A DNA stretch of 64,000 bases from Paraspadella gotoi (GCA_051294375.1 CM119271.1:4341910-4405909), one strand, 5' to 3'; positions 10,822 through 22,419 are shown, counted from the stretch's first letter. Notes: generated by a model not told the origin, from the sequence alone. Numbers and translations are program-made.

Positions 10822-11424
10822 CTGAAAAGACAAATGAACAATAGGATTTTGGTTAAGGCTGGAAATTTGACCAAAAAAAAAAAAAAAAAACTACGTAGAA
10901 AATGATTAGAAATTTATTAAACTAATCGATAATGTATTTTATTGTATCGCCGAATGAAATGACGTTACAGAATCGAAAGGATCTAAATTCAATGATGACC
11001 AACGACATGTCTGACGTCAAAAACGCGGTAAAATCCAAGTGTTACGTAAAGGTTTTAAGCGACCGGCTGTCAAATCAATTTTACGACGACCTGACCCCCA
11101 ATGACAAGACCGACTTTTAAAATTCTAGATTCAAGATTCAAGATTTCTCAAAAAAAATTTTTCCTTTTCTCGTGAATCGAAGAACAAAAAAATTCGAGAT
11201 TCAGATTTGGAAATTCCAAGAAATCCGCAGACTTCACGACTTTGGTTTTCCTGTTGAAAATTCTGGTTACGAAAAAAGAGGTGAAACCAAAAAAAAAAAA
11301 TATATACATATACAAAGAATATTTTTCTCTCTTTTTTAAACTCATTTATCATTCGGAATAAAACCCCCTTGGCGCCAACTCTTAAAGAATTCAAAGGGGA
11401 AATAATTTGTTTCGGAGTAAGAAG
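10822..11424. other. Probable upstream intron, no exon seen
   Basis: AT-rich sequence with A and T homopolymers. If exon A belongs to a longer gene, this is intron. No further splice-bounded open segment could be supported. Confidence 0.4.

Positions 11425-11467
<43 letters not shown>
11425..11467. repeat. (GA)n microsatellite
   Basis: About 20 GA units. Confidence 0.95.
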
Positions 11468-11471
<4 letters not shown>

Positions 11472-12127
11472 GGATAAAAATGGCAAGAAAAAAATTGAGA
11501 AAGTAAAGCGATAAAAAAAGAAGTGAAACTGGAAAGATTATTAAGAGGAAGAGAAAGTGGAAGAGCAAAATGAAGAAGAAAATAATTTTAAAATAATATA
11601 ATAAAAGAGAAAAATTTTAAAAAAGAAAAAAGAAAATTATAAAAAAAAATGACGGAATTGAAAGAACTCGACCGTGAGTGGAATCGTCTCATGTCAGCGT
11701 GAATAGAAACGTCTAAATTCGTATAGTCACAAATGTAAAACTACACTAAGACATATTTACATGAATATAACAATAATACTTTGTTGAGGAAACAAAGGAC
11801 AATATCTTATTACCGCCAGGAAACGACAAAGAAACGAATCAACTACAATTGCAATCGCAATCTCAGAGAGAATTCCTTCGACATTGTCATCTCCGACTGT
11901 AAAATCCCTTCCATTGTCATTCTCGTCGTTGCCATGCCATGCCCATGCCCATGCCATCCTCTCGCTCTCAAACCCAAACTCGCTTTCAACGATTAAACTT
12001 TTCGCCTCCTTAATAAACTCGAGGATCTCGAGATCGAGGCTCCGATACAAAGTTTCCCAACCTCGACGCCACGCGTCGCTTCACTCGAAAACAAGTGACG
12101 TCTCGCTCCAATCTCGTGAGCTGGATC
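11468..12127. other. Intergenic or intronic, no gene seen
   Basis: A/G-rich to 11650, then mixed sequence. Overlapping open frames on both strands at 11757-12050 have no splice signal or domain support. Confidence 0.4.
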
Positions 12128-12169
12128 GTCTCTCTCTCTCTCTCTCTCGTACTCTTCTCTCTCCTCTCT

Positions 12170-12229
<60 letters not shown>
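12128..12229. repeat. (CT)n microsatellite
   Basis: About 100 bp of CT dinucleotides with a few TACT and CCTC interruptions, followed by a short CACACA run. Confidence 0.95.
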
Positions 12230-12509
12230 ACACACACTGGAAAGCGGAAGTCATTTGTCGTCTGGGAGACTGAGTGTCTCATTTCTGGTTCTGAAGAAAA
12301 AGAAAAACTTTCAGTTGAATGAAAAAAGTCGATCAGGAAATGATTTTCCTTCACGTTAATCGACTCAGTGGACTCGATCCAGTTGCTATTATAAATACTA
12401 TTATAAACATTATTTACATGTGTATCTGTTAAGGTTTAGTGCCTTTGTATGTTTTATATAATGTAGATAAAATTTGAAAGCTAAGCGATATTTTCCTAAG
12501 GAGCCCCCT

Positions 12510-12660
12510 CTCTTTCTTATCCGTTAGAATCCTAATAATCTTTAATCTCCAATCAAATCCACAAGCTTAATCCCTAATTTTAATCCTTAACTAATTTTTA
12601 ACATAATCCTTGACAACAACCCTGAACCTAATCTCTAAATTAACTATAAAGTTATAAACT
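12510..12660. repeat. Degenerate AATCCCTAA-type interspersed words
   Basis: Recurrent AATCCCTAAT, AATCCTTAAC and AACCCTGAAC words. The type is the same as at 23850-23990 and 32220-32400. It resembles a decayed CCCTAA array but has no regular period. Confidence 0.55.
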
Positions 12661-13334
<674 letters not shown>

Positions 13335-13398
13335 AAAAGGGATAAATTTTTCCCGGTGGCATCCCAGTGAAAGAAGCTGTCATCTTTCGAAGGGAATG

Positions 13399-13444
13399 GA
13401 ATCGTGGAATCATGGAATCATGGAATCATGGAATCATGGAATCG
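13399..13444. repeat. ATCATGGA minisatellite
   Basis: Five copies of an ~9-bp unit resembling GGAATCATG (first copy GGAATCGTG). Confidence 0.9.
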
Positions 13445-14890
13445 GGGCTTGAGGTCAGAAAACCATCATTAATTCAATCTCGGGTTCCTACTAGGGAATA
13501 AGAGAGAGATGAGGAGAAAAAATGATAAGATTAAATTTTTTTTTCCGCATGCACTAAAATTTTATTATGTTGGGTTTTTATATAATTTGATTTTCTTTAA
13601 CATTGGCTAACAATTTGTCGTGTTGAATTTGACATCTTTTAAATTTTTCCCTTGAAATGTTCATGCGCACAGAATCGAATTTGAGTTGAATCGCGAAAGG
13701 TAAGTTGGTGAAAAACGTAGGTAGGGAGGTAAGGATCGTATCCATTAGCAAATCGAGCGTGCGGATTCCGGCTCCACCACAAAAAAAAAAACATTTTAAA
13801 AAAATATAAAAACCCTCGTCCGGAGAAATTGCTGTAATAACACCGCGAATTTTTTGATAAACGATGCCGAGGTTTTTCGTGAACCCGAAAAAAAAAAAAT
13901 TTTGCGTGAGATTCGAGGAGGTAAAAAGTTTGGGAAACGAAAAATAAATAAAAATATTTATAGAAACTCAAATCCTGAGTTATTGAGACAAGCGCTTTGT
14001 CTGGTTTTGGGAAAAAATTATGAAGAAATCGAATCGACTTGATATATCGATAAAGTTATTTAGTGAAAAGGTTTGAAATAGTTTCAACAACGATTTATTT
14101 TTCAATAAAAACGGACATGTTTCGAATTCGATATAGTTCTAAAAATCTCATTTGCATATTTAATTATGGCGATGACTCAAACATAACAAGGTAAAATGAG
14201 GTTGTCTCGAATTATATTTACTTTTAGAAGTCAGCAAGAGATCGCTTCTTTATAATTAATTTACTAACAAATATTTAAAAATTACCCTTTGAAGTATAAT
14301 GTAATGCAATTCTAAATATCCCGCACTCGACTCGTTTGTATAAATGAAACGATTTAAGAGAATTTAGGAAGGTTCAAGAGGAGAAATCATAAGCCGGAAA
14401 AAGGACTTCATAATGTTCCATTTGGCATTACTATGCTTCTTTTCTAATTACAGTCTTGTTAATGTTACACAATTAATTAATTATTATATATATATATATT
14501 ATTTATTAATCTATTTATTCTTTAACCTCTTATTGCATTTTGGAAATTTGCAGTTTCAAAAATTTACGTAAATCATTAAGTTTTACTTGTTATCGTTAAA
14601 GATTTAGCAAAGTATTAATAGCCAATCCTTTTTCTGGAAAAACAACGACGGACACCTTGAAATAGTGAAATTATACGTGTTGTCGTGCGATTAAGATTGG
14701 GATCATAGAAAGTAAGAAATTGGGAAGAGGATCGTCGTCGTAAAGCCGGCGACCAAAGTAAAATGGCGGCTGCGGCGGTGCGGCGGCGGCGGCGGCCGAT
14801 GAAAAATGATTCCGAGGGATAAATTTAGTTCCAACTTCTCTTTCCTGTTTATGGAAATTGGGATCGGCGTGTTTTGGAGGCTGTCTGGAT
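13445..14890. other. Intergenic, AT-rich, no gene seen
   Basis: AT-rich sequence with a (TA)n stretch near 14485-14500 and a GGC-rich patch at 14765-14800. No supported exon. Confidence 0.5.
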
Positions 14891-14897
14891 GAAGATT

Positions 14898-14909
14898 GTG
14901 TGTGTGTGT

Positions 14910-14953
<44 letters not shown>

Positions 14954-14982
14954 AAGAGAGGAGAGAGAGAGAGAGAGAGTCA
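14898..14982. repeat. (TG)n-(GA)n compound microsatellite
   Basis: A short GTGTGT run followed by interrupted GAGAGA. Confidence 0.9.
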
Positions 14983-15086
14983 TTGGTCAGACTGTTGATT
15001 AAAGGTCCACGACAAAGCTGATTTCCGCTAATGACGATTCTACTTTTCGTTGTCTTCTGTCGGTGAAAGAGAACCAGAAATGAAAC

Positions 15087-15180
15087 TAAGAAAAGAAAAG
15101 AAAAGAAAAGAAAAGAAAAGAAAAGAAAAGAAAAGAAAAGAAAAGAAAAGAAAAGAAAAGAAAAGAAAAGAAAAGGAAAG
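15087..15180. repeat. (AAAAG)n pentamer microsatellite
   Basis: About 18 units of AAAAG. The Lys-Arg or Phe-Leu-Ser frames across it come only from the repeat. Confidence 0.95.
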
Positions 15181-15890
15181 AAAAAGAAAAAGGGAGGTGA
15201 ACAGACGAGATTATTCAAATGGAGGAGAGGAAATCAAAAGAAGAAGAAAAGGAAAAGAAAATGGAAAGAAATATATAGGGAACGAGGACGAGGTATCGCC
15301 GAGGGCGCTAGGGAGTCTAGATGGAGGGGTGGCGTATTGGGGGGGGAGGAGGGGCGGGGGGGGTGAAAATCTCCCCGAATTTCATTGGTGGAACTGTTCC
15401 AGTATTTCAAGGACCCTCCCTCCATAATTCAAAGGAAATCCTGGGGTGGAGGGAGACTCTGGGAGAGGGAGCGGGACGGGTTTAGGAAGGTTGAAAGAGA
15501 AAACTGGAAGAGAGTAAGAAAGAAAGAAAGAAAGAGATAAAGGAAAAAAAGAGTTAAAGAAAGAAAGAAAGAAAGAAAAAAAAGACAGACAAAAATAAAA
15601 GAAGGAAAAGAAAGTGAGTGAAAAATTGAGTGTTACACTGGAAGAGATGAGGTCGGGTGGGTTCACGTTGCGGAGAGAACGACGGGTAAGTTCCATCGCG
15701 ACGAAAATATTAAGAGTTCGAGAAAAAAGTCGGTGAAGAAAAAAAAGTATTTTTTTATATTTCGCATATTGTCGGTAGAAAGAAAAAAAAAAGACAAGTG
15801 AGAGCAATTTTAAGTTTTTGGTAGATTTTAAGAAATGGCGGTGTTGCGCATCGTTCGTCATCGGTTCTATTCATTGGCCTCATGTATGAT
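15181..15890. other. Purine-rich intergenic sequence
   Basis: A/G-rich with a G-rich block at 15335-15365 and (GAAA)n words at 15510-15580. No gene is supported. Confidence 0.5.
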
Positions 15891-15894
15891 CGAA

Positions 15895-16035
15895 CATTCA
15901 GTCGTTAAATTATCGATTCGTTCATAAATGAAACATTTTGATCATCGCTTAATCATTCATTGATAATTTACTAATTATTCATTGATTATCCATTAGCTGT
16001 TTATCGATTATTCTTTGATTATTATACATCATTCG
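15895..16035. repeat. Degenerate ATTCATTGATTATT-type tandem repeat
   Basis: Imperfect reiterations of AATTATTCATTGATTAT-like words. A comparable TCAATTGATTATCATG-type array lies at 44370-44530. Confidence 0.5.
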
Positions 16036-16488
16036 TTGAGTACAATGTAGTAGTTGTACAATGTACATTGTACAATGTTGGTTCAATTTCCCTCGAAATA
16101 TTTCTGAAAAGGAAACGTTGCACGCCCTGCTCATCATTATCCTCGGGGACTCCCCAGCTTCAATAACAGCAATTTTGAAATTTATTTCCAACTTCCGATG
16201 TACTATGCGGAAGAATTCCTTTTGGATCTTGGACCGGTGGCGGATGAGGAAGTAGAAATGAGTAAGGAAGAAAATAGATCATGGAAAATAGGAAATTTCA
16301 AAAATGGGAAATGGAAAAAAAAAATGGAAAAAGAAAATGAAAATAGAAAAGAAAAATAGAGACTGAGAAATGAAAGAGAGGAAGGGTGGATAAGTCTCTT
16401 TCTAAGAAGTAAAGAAAGAAGAAAAAAGAGAAAAAGACAGAAAGTGAAAAGAGAAAAAAGGATGAAACAAGAACGGTTATTCAAATGT

Positions 16489-16737
16489 GTTGCGCCGCAG
16501 TGACTTTCTTTCCACGTGTATTTATGATACGCATTGCATCTGAATCTTGTCTTTTATTTATTAAAGTTTTAGGATTTCCTGAAGGCGGCGCTCGCAGTCA
16601 CTTAGATTTGAGGTTTTTTCCGGTCTTAACAAATGAGCAATCAACTATAGGCGAATTATATGCATTTTTAATGTAAGTAGGACAGACCGATGGACAGACA
16701 TACCGACCGAGAGACAAATAGACAGACCAAAAAGTGA
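16489..16737 (-). mobile_element. GTTGC-end short interspersed element, copy 2
   Basis: It begins GTTGCGCCGCAGTGAC and ends near AAAAAGTGAC. It carries the conserved family body in reverse orientation: TTTTAGGATTTCCTGAAGGC, then GGCGCT, then AACAAATGAGCAA, and ends in a GACAGACCGA-rich tract. The far end is less well preserved than in the 60059 copy. Confidence 0.7.
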
Positions 16738-16942
16738 CAATTAAAGAAAAAAAGAGGAGGAAATAAAGGAAAGCTCAGAAGACACAGAGAGAGAGGAAGG
16801 GAAAAAAAGAGAACTTTGGAAAATAACGGAATTGAAAAACAAGTAGAATTATAAAAGACGATATTAAAAATAGGGGGGATAAGTAAGATAAAATTAAAAT
16901 AAAAAGATTAAAAAAAAGAGATTTAACTTCAGACGGATCAAA

Positions 16943-17735
16943 AACAAGTTTGAGCAAACAATGTCGGATCTGCCCACGATCATTATCGGTAATTAATTAA
17001 TTAATAATTAGTTCAAGTTAATTAATCATTTAATTAATTAATAATTAATTTATTCAAGTTAATTATTTAATTAATTAGGCAATTAATTAATGAATTTGAT
17101 CAGAAATATTTGTTTTGATTGATTAATTGACTGATTAATTAATTATTGATTAATTAATTGACTAATTGATTAATTAATTGATTAATTATTTGATTAATTA
17201 ATACTTCTTGCATTTAAAAATAAAAAGAAGCATAATCATTAGTTGAATAGTATTGTTTTTTCCATTTAAACTCATTTCTCACTCAAACGATTTCATCGAA
17301 ACTTGATTTCCAGTTTAATCACACACTTTTCTACCCAAATACAAAATTTCAAGTCAATCGCCCCATCCACTCATGAGTAATTGGTGTTCAAATAGTGAAA
17401 TTATTTTTAATTTTTTCAAATTTAAACTCATTTCCATGGACGATTCCATCGAAACTTTATATTCAGCTCAATCACACACTTCCCTACCCACACACAAAAT
17501 TTTATTCCAATCCATCCATCCAATCACGAGTAATTGGTGTTTTTTGCTAAGGTGGGGACGGAACGGACAGACAGACAGACGGACATCGTTTTTTTTTTTT
17601 TTGCATAATTTATCATAATTCGATGTTCTGACATGATTATAAGTGACTGCTCGACAATATTGGAGGGGCGTACCGACGGGACGACAAAGTGAATTATAGA
17701 GTCGGGATCTGCTGAAAGGCAGATCCGACTAAAAA
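16943..17735 (+). mobile_element. Hairpin-ended tandem-repeat element (Helentron/DINE-like?), copy 1
   Basis: The 5' part is TTGAGCAAACAATG then GTCGGATCTGCC, followed by ~230 bp of TTAATTAAT-rich DNA. Two diverged ~145-bp tandem units follow (about 17245-17395 and 17400-17545), each with TTTAAACTCATTTC, CATCGAAACTT, AATCACACACTT and GAGTAATTGGTGTT words. The 3' part has a GACAGACGGAC run, then TTCTGACATGAT, then a terminal hairpin at 17701-17729 (GTCGGGATCTGC / GCAGATCCGAC) followed by TAAAAAT. The same organisation recurs at 43081-46405, and the 3' end alone at 21612-21724. No ORF is present. This resembles non-autonomous Helentron/DINE-type elements, but the class is inferred. Confidence 0.6.
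17701..17729. repeat. Terminal hairpin of element copy 1
   Basis: Arms GTCGGGATCTGC and GCAGATCCGAC are separated by TGAAAG. The arm sequence matches the GTCGGATCTGC at the element's 5' end. Confidence 0.8.
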
Positions 17736-17737
17736 TT

Positions 17738-18085
17738 ATGAGTCATGCAGAGGCAGCCAGAAAAAAGAAAGAAATCAAAGGCAGCAGCAGAAGCAGCAGG
17801 AGAAAAGAGAGAAAAAGAAAGAGCCCCTGAATCAGCACTAAAAATGATCATAAAAATGATGCAAGTAAAAAAATGATGCAAGTTGAAAAAATGATTCAAA
17901 TTGTAAATGATGGCAAATTGAAAAAATGATGTGAGTTGAAAAAATTATGTGAGTGGAAAAAATGATGCGAGTTGAAAAAATGATGCGAGTTTAAAAAATT
18001 TAAAAAAAATTGTGATTTATCATCTGATTATCTGATTACCGCTTAATTATCGTAGCAGATCCGACATTGTTTGCTCAAACTTGTT
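17738..18085 (-). mobile_element. Inverted 5' end of a second hairpin-family element
   Basis: The right edge (18055-18085) is a perfect 31-bp reverse complement of 16943-16973. The two therefore enclose 1.14 kb as if with terminal inverted repeats. Inside are six to eight degenerate copies of an AAAAATGATGCAAGTTG unit (17845-18000). It is either a truncated head-to-head copy or the true other end of one composite element. Confidence 0.5.
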
Positions 18086-18487
18086 GAAAAAAATGTTCAC
18101 TTTATTTTACGAGCAATTCTAATATGGTCTTAAAATTTAATAACAAATTAATTTCAATTCATTACAATATATAAATATAGCTTAAAGGTTCAAATAATGT
18201 ATAAAATTATAAAAAAATCACAAGCCTATTTTAAAGACACTTTAATTGTACTTAGGCTAAAAGGGCAAAATAGGCATTTATTTTTTTCTTGTAATCTTGT
18301 AATTCACAGAAAACTGATGATGTTACATTCTTGTTATTTTTTTTTTTCATACATTTTGTATTTCATGTCAATTATCTGTAATTTAATTTGTTTTTGTTTA
18401 AAGAAAAAACAAAAACTGTGTTGTAATTGAAAATATGTTTGTTTTTATTTAATGAAAATATTTTTCTAATGAACGATTATTAATTAT
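18086..18487. other. AT-rich intergenic, no gene seen
   Basis: Strongly AT-rich with poly-A and poly-T runs. The open frame at 18197-18430 has no supporting feature. Confidence 0.5.
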
Positions 18488-18770
18488 ATTGTGGCGAATC
18501 CTAAATTTGCCTCCCGTATAGCTTGGTGAAACTGAGCTCGTCCCATTGGCTTGGACCGCTAAGTACTCGTCCACCAACCGTGAGTTCCGGGTTCAATCCC
18601 CTCACGGTCACGCTGGTTAAAGTGTGATGGTGTCGGCATGAACACGCCATTCTTGCCAGGTTATCCCAGTTTGCCCTAACCGCAGCACCATCCACAACCT
18701 CCGCCAGCAAACCGATGCCGATGCTATGTTCGACAAAGACTCGACTGGTGCTAATTAAAGTTTAAAAACA
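18488..18770 (+). mobile_element. tRNA-derived SINE-like element
   Basis: A pol III B-box-like motif GGTTCAATCC lies at 18590-18599, within CCGTGAG..CTCACGG arms that mimic a T arm. A TTGGCTTGGAC A-box-like word lies ~45 bp upstream. After the tRNA-like head comes a body with GCCAGGTTATCCCAGTTTGC, CCTAACCGCAG and ACAACCTCCGCC words. The tail ends near GCTAATTAAAG. Similar GTGTGA..TAACCGC..CCTCC words occur in the element at 36040-36255. Boundaries are approximate. Confidence 0.6.
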
Positions 18771-19172
18771 TTAGGACAAATGGAACGATGCCGATTGAGT
18801 TCCAAAACAGCCCAGAGGGACCGGAGAACAGCTCCGTGATCGTAATAGAGCCGTGGATGCAGAATCGGGATGGCAACAGCTAGCGCTGGGAATGTCATCC
18901 AGTTCTGGTCAGCGTTGTCTAGTCATTGTCTCTGTAGGGGTTGAACTCTTTTTCTTTCCTCCACTCTTGAGTGACTAGCCATCTCGTATAATGAGACATA
19001 TAACTTCGAGAGTTTAATATTTTTATGAACTTAAAATAATTGATAATCAATGTAAATAAAAGATTCTTCATAGAGTTTCGATCTCGGGACTTTCGGCCCA
19101 CATCAATTTGCTTAGTGGAAGGCGCCACTCTGTTTCACAACATTTATATATTCACTTTTACAATTTATCTAT

Positions 19173-19243
19173 CATTTAAGGAAAAACTCACGGAGGCGTG
19201 GGTTCGAATTCCACCGCTGCCACCACATTTAAGGAAAAACTCA
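19173..19243. repeat. 18-bp target-site-duplication-like direct repeats
   Basis: CATTTAAGGAAAAACTCA occurs at 19173-19190 and again at 19226-19243 without mismatch, immediately on both sides of the tRNA-Leu fragment. Confidence 0.85.
19191..19225 (+). pseudogene. tRNA-Leu 3' half with CCA, between 18-bp direct repeats
   Basis: The 35 bp match the variable-arm end, T arm and acceptor 3' strand of a metazoan tRNA-Leu (GGCGTGGGTTCGAAT, then a T-arm return, then CCGCTGCCACCA). The terminal CCA, which is normally added after transcription, is present. Perfect copies of CATTTAAGGAAAAACTCA flank it at 19173-19190 and 19226-19243. This is what insertion of a mature tRNA fragment by reverse transcription would leave. 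One T-stem base is changed to give a G-T pair. Confidence 0.65.
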
Positions 19244-19943
19244 TGGGTTTTTGGTGAATACTAAAACGAGATTTTATTCTGAGAATAAAATAGTGACGGT
19301 GAGACACGCGCAGGAGTCCAGATCAATTCTACTGAAACTAAGGAAGCTAGGTCTATTTATATCTAGAGAAGAGGATCAGAGGCAAGGGGTATTTTTACAA
19401 TTCCATTGTTTCTGCAAGCTGATTGGTCGATTCCGATTCCGCCTCAACCAATCATGATTCCAATTCTGCGGGATTTATCCGTGCCTTCGATCCGATTTGC
19501 TTTTGGTTAGCTTGATTCTCCTGCGATGCTATTGTAGTATTAAAACAAAAGACACTATAATACATATAGTTTAATAGGTGCTTCCTATCTACTCCAGTAC
19601 TGATTATGTTCATTATTACGTTACATCTAACATTTCCATTGTTAAGTCTTTAACCTTCAACAAAGTATTTCTCTTAATGTCATTTATGTTTACTACTTTC
19701 ATTTGTTGATATTTATTGATTTCGTTAATGTTTATTTGTATTAATGTTACTGTTTACAATATTGTGTAATAAAGATATTTTGGATTGCTTGTCTGGTAAC
19801 AAGCAGCCAGAATAATCTATATGCTTTGATTAATTTAATTAAAGGCCTGTTTTCATGAAATGCAACAATAAGGACCTTTGGTTCCGGCGAGAATATTTTA
19901 TTATTCATACGAACTTTGGACTACAAAATCGTTTTAGCCACAT

Positions 19944-19962
19944 TGGTGTGGGAAACCGACGC
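19944..19962 (+). other. Primer-binding-site remnant of the degenerate element
   Basis: TGGTGTGGGAAACCGACGC directly follows the LTR end. It parallels TGGTGTATCCCGACG at the same place in the intact element. The interior is mutated. Confidence 0.4.
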
Positions 19963-20004
19963 AGAAACTGTAACGCCTCCATCATTCCCGAGGCGTCACC
20001 CAAC

Positions 20005-20800
20005 CTTCGACGCCGCCATGCGGCGACGCGGGCGTCGAAAAGCAATGAAACCGGACCTTCAGCTTTTGATAAAGAAAATCAGGAGATTGGATTCGGCGAG
20101 TCGAATCCGCATATACTCGCGCAAGAGTAGTCAACGCCAAGACAAGTTTGCCTTTTTTGGAGGCCAAGATCCCCGTCGACCACGGATCCCCGCAATCAAC
20201 CCCGACCTCTGCCGGCAAATTGGCCCTCTTCCTCGAATTTTTGCGCGCCGGCTTACGGCCTTACGATCCCCCCGACAAGCTAAGGTACTCCTCGACAGGA
20301 AGGTCAAACTCGACGGCATAAACCGTCCCAACACTCGACCAGGCTCGTGGAACAAGTCGACGACCGTCCTCTATAGACGACATTCGCAAAGAAAGGTTCT
20401 CAGTGAGCTCCCTCGAGACATCCGGACCAATCTCATCGACTCGCTGCTGAAACGGCAACCGCAGCCGAGTTAAGCCAAGGCGTGCCGACAAGCACTTCGA
20501 CGCCAAACGTCAAACGAGAGCCGACCCTCAACATGATCGTCGACGACCGCCGTCTCCGACAATTCTAGCGACGACGATCACATCTATCCGACTGCAGCGC
20601 CGTCAACAGGCGCCACGATCATCGCCCAAGGCCTCACCAAAAGCAAAGCCGCGACCTCATGACACCTCCAACGCTCTCGTCAAGCATGATCAAGTTGCGC
20701 CACCGCCCCCAAAACTCAAAGATGATCTGCCAATTTCATGCCAAATACCGGCGACAAGCGCCTATCGTTGCGCAGAGAGGTTGTTCTCAGTAAGAGGAAA
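20005..20800 (+). pseudogene. Degenerate gag of a CsRn1-like element
   Basis: Fragments in several frames align in order with the intact Gag encoded at 40661-41764. WIRRVESAYTRARVVNAK near 20090-20140 matches WIRRVEAAY..., and DIRKE near 20385 matches the DIRKE motif. ICQFHAKY near 20725 matches the ICRFHLKY start of the CHCC motif. Frameshifts and stops interrupt the frame repeatedly, so no Gag can be made. Orientation is opposite to the intact copy. Confidence 0.75.
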
Positions 20801-20864
20801 AACGCCCAAAGAGCCGGGAAACGGCGTGGCGAGTCGGCGCAGGTGACCCCGCCGTCAGTCGCCG

Positions 20865-21545
20865 ATGCCATCCTTCACCAAACGATTCATACCATGCTCC
20901 CACGTTATGGACTCAAGTGATGGAAGGACCTGGCTCGATGATGGAGGAGCCATGCTCTCACTAATTCCTCCAACTCCGAAGCGCGTCGCCGGCCCAAACG
21001 GTCCTCAGCTTCAGGCGGGCGAAGGCACGCCCATCGCCTGCTACGGAATCCGGCACATAAGCGGATCAATTTGGGCCCAAGATTGAAGTGTTCATAGTCA
21101 CGCGGACGTTCACCCAGAGCTCGATTTCTTGGCGGAGTTTTTCTTGGCCGCCAATCACCGCGAAAGGAATTCTTTTGGATTTGAAAGATTTTCACAATCA
21201 CTCTGCGCCCGCTCGTTCGTCAAGACGGTCGCCCACGTCAATTTTGTCGATCAATCCGACAGATATTATATCTGACTGGACCAAATTTCTAAACAATGTC
21301 CACGGTCGCTCACGCTCCGCTACCCACTCACGCTCCGCCGACATTTGAAATTCGAGAGCCAACACGGAACGTCCGCCATTTTATTCCAAACACAAGGTCG
21401 CCCTTGTCAAGCTCGGGCGAGACGTCTCTCCCCAGAGAAACTGGCGGTTGCGAAGGCATAACTAGATAAGATGGTGTAATTGGGCGTCGCACAACGAACA
21501 AAAAGCCCATGGTCATCCCCACTCCACTTCTCTTAACCTTATCTG
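20865..21545 (+). pseudogene. Degenerate protease and RT-start fragment of a CsRn1-like pol
   Basis: SSDGRTWLDDGGAMLSLIPP (about 20910-20970) is followed by GPNGPQLQAGEGTPIACYGI, parallel to residues 24-69 of the intact Pol. Then FSWPPITAKGILLDLKDF (21140-21190) matches the linker, and FEIREPTRNVRHFIP (21340-21385) matches the segment before the RT. Similarity stops at the RT amino end near 21545. Stops and frameshifts are present. The protease motif is DGG here too, as in the intact copy. Confidence 0.75.
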
Positions 21546-21611
21546 ACCGATTCTTTGGACTCTCTGGTCACCTTTGGCTTCCTTTGGGCCCGATAACTAA
21601 TCACAGATAGA

Positions 21612-21724
21612 GATATTCTGACATGATATATGTAGTTAGCACACAATATTGAGGGGGCGGACCGACGGACCGACAAAGTGAATTATAGAGTCGGGATCTG
21701 CTTATAAGCAGATCCGACTAAAAA
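21612..21724 (+). mobile_element. 3' end of the hairpin-ended element, copy 3 (fragment)
   Basis: TTCTGACATGATATA, an ACAATATTG..GGGGCGGACCGACGGAC stretch and the terminal hairpin at 21690-21718 (GTCGGGATCTGC TTAT AAGCAGATCCGAC, then TAAAAAT) match the other two copies. The 5' part is missing. It abuts the degenerate pol fragment. Confidence 0.75.
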
Positions 21725-21957
21725 TCTCAATGTTTTCTTTGTAATTGTAGTCAACAAGAGAGAGAGATTTCTCCAAGATCTATGGCTCCATCAGAAAATG
21801 GTTGTGTTCCCTCTTCGACGTAAACTATGGATTAAATCAGTAAAAAAAAAAAAAACACTTTCAAGTTTACCGAGAATTTTTTAGGTTTAGCGATAGATTA
21901 TTGAAGACCAGATGATGCGAGAGGGGAAAAAATTGGAAAGGGGAGGGGGGAGGGCAA

Positions 21958-21973
21958 AGAGAGAGAGAAGAGA

Positions 21974-22014
<41 letters not shown>

Positions 22015-22052
22015 AGAGAGAGCGGGAGAGAGAGAGAGAGAGATAGAGAAGA
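21958..22052. repeat. (GA)n tract in left arm
   Basis: Interrupted GAGAGA with GAAGAG and GCGGGAG breaks. It is the counterpart of the CT tract at 34040-34155. Confidence 0.9.
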
Positions 22053-22137
22053 GGAGAAATTCCCAATAGAGATAAAAGATTAAATCGAATAATAAGATAA
22101 GAGGGCGAATCACGGGAAGGAAAACACCAAAAACAGA

Positions 22138-22196
22138 CAACACAACAACAACACCAACAGCAACAACAACAACAACAACAAACAACAACAAACAGA
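22138..22196. repeat. (CAA)n tract in left arm
   Basis: CAACAACAAC with ACCAACAG breaks. It is the counterpart of the GTTGTT tract at 33905-33970. Confidence 0.9.
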
Positions 22197-22419
22197 GAAA
22201 TGTATTACGTTTTGGTCTAAAAACATTTTTTAATTAAATTTATTTTAATTATTAATAGTTTTAAATTCTTCATTTTTTAAAAAGGACACATTATATGCAC
22301 ATTGTTCTCGGTCGCTCGCGAAGTTAAAACGGCTAAAAAAATATATTTTAGCTGTTTTCTATATTGAAGAATTTGATTTAAAGTTTACTAAAGAGACATA
22401 ATTCCATTATTGTTGCACG

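Larger units (their letters stand above)
19067..19942 (+). mobile_element. Degenerate LTR of a CsRn1-like retrotransposon
   Basis: Its start (GAGTTTCGATC ... GGCGCCACTCTG) corresponds to the start of the intact element's LTR in sense orientation (TAGTTTCGAACC ... TCGCCACTTTGG). Its distal part shares CTATATGCTTTGATTA followed by TTAATTAAAGG-like sequence with the intact LTR. It ends at CCACA just before a primer-site-like TTGGTGTGGG. At ~876 bp it is longer than the 523-bp intact LTR because of insertions, including the tRNA-Leu fragment at 19191-19225. Confidence 0.55.

Noticed and set aside
20905-21201. Minus-strand frame over the degraded protease region
   Set aside because: The collinear similarity to Pol is on the plus strand; this is its shadow.
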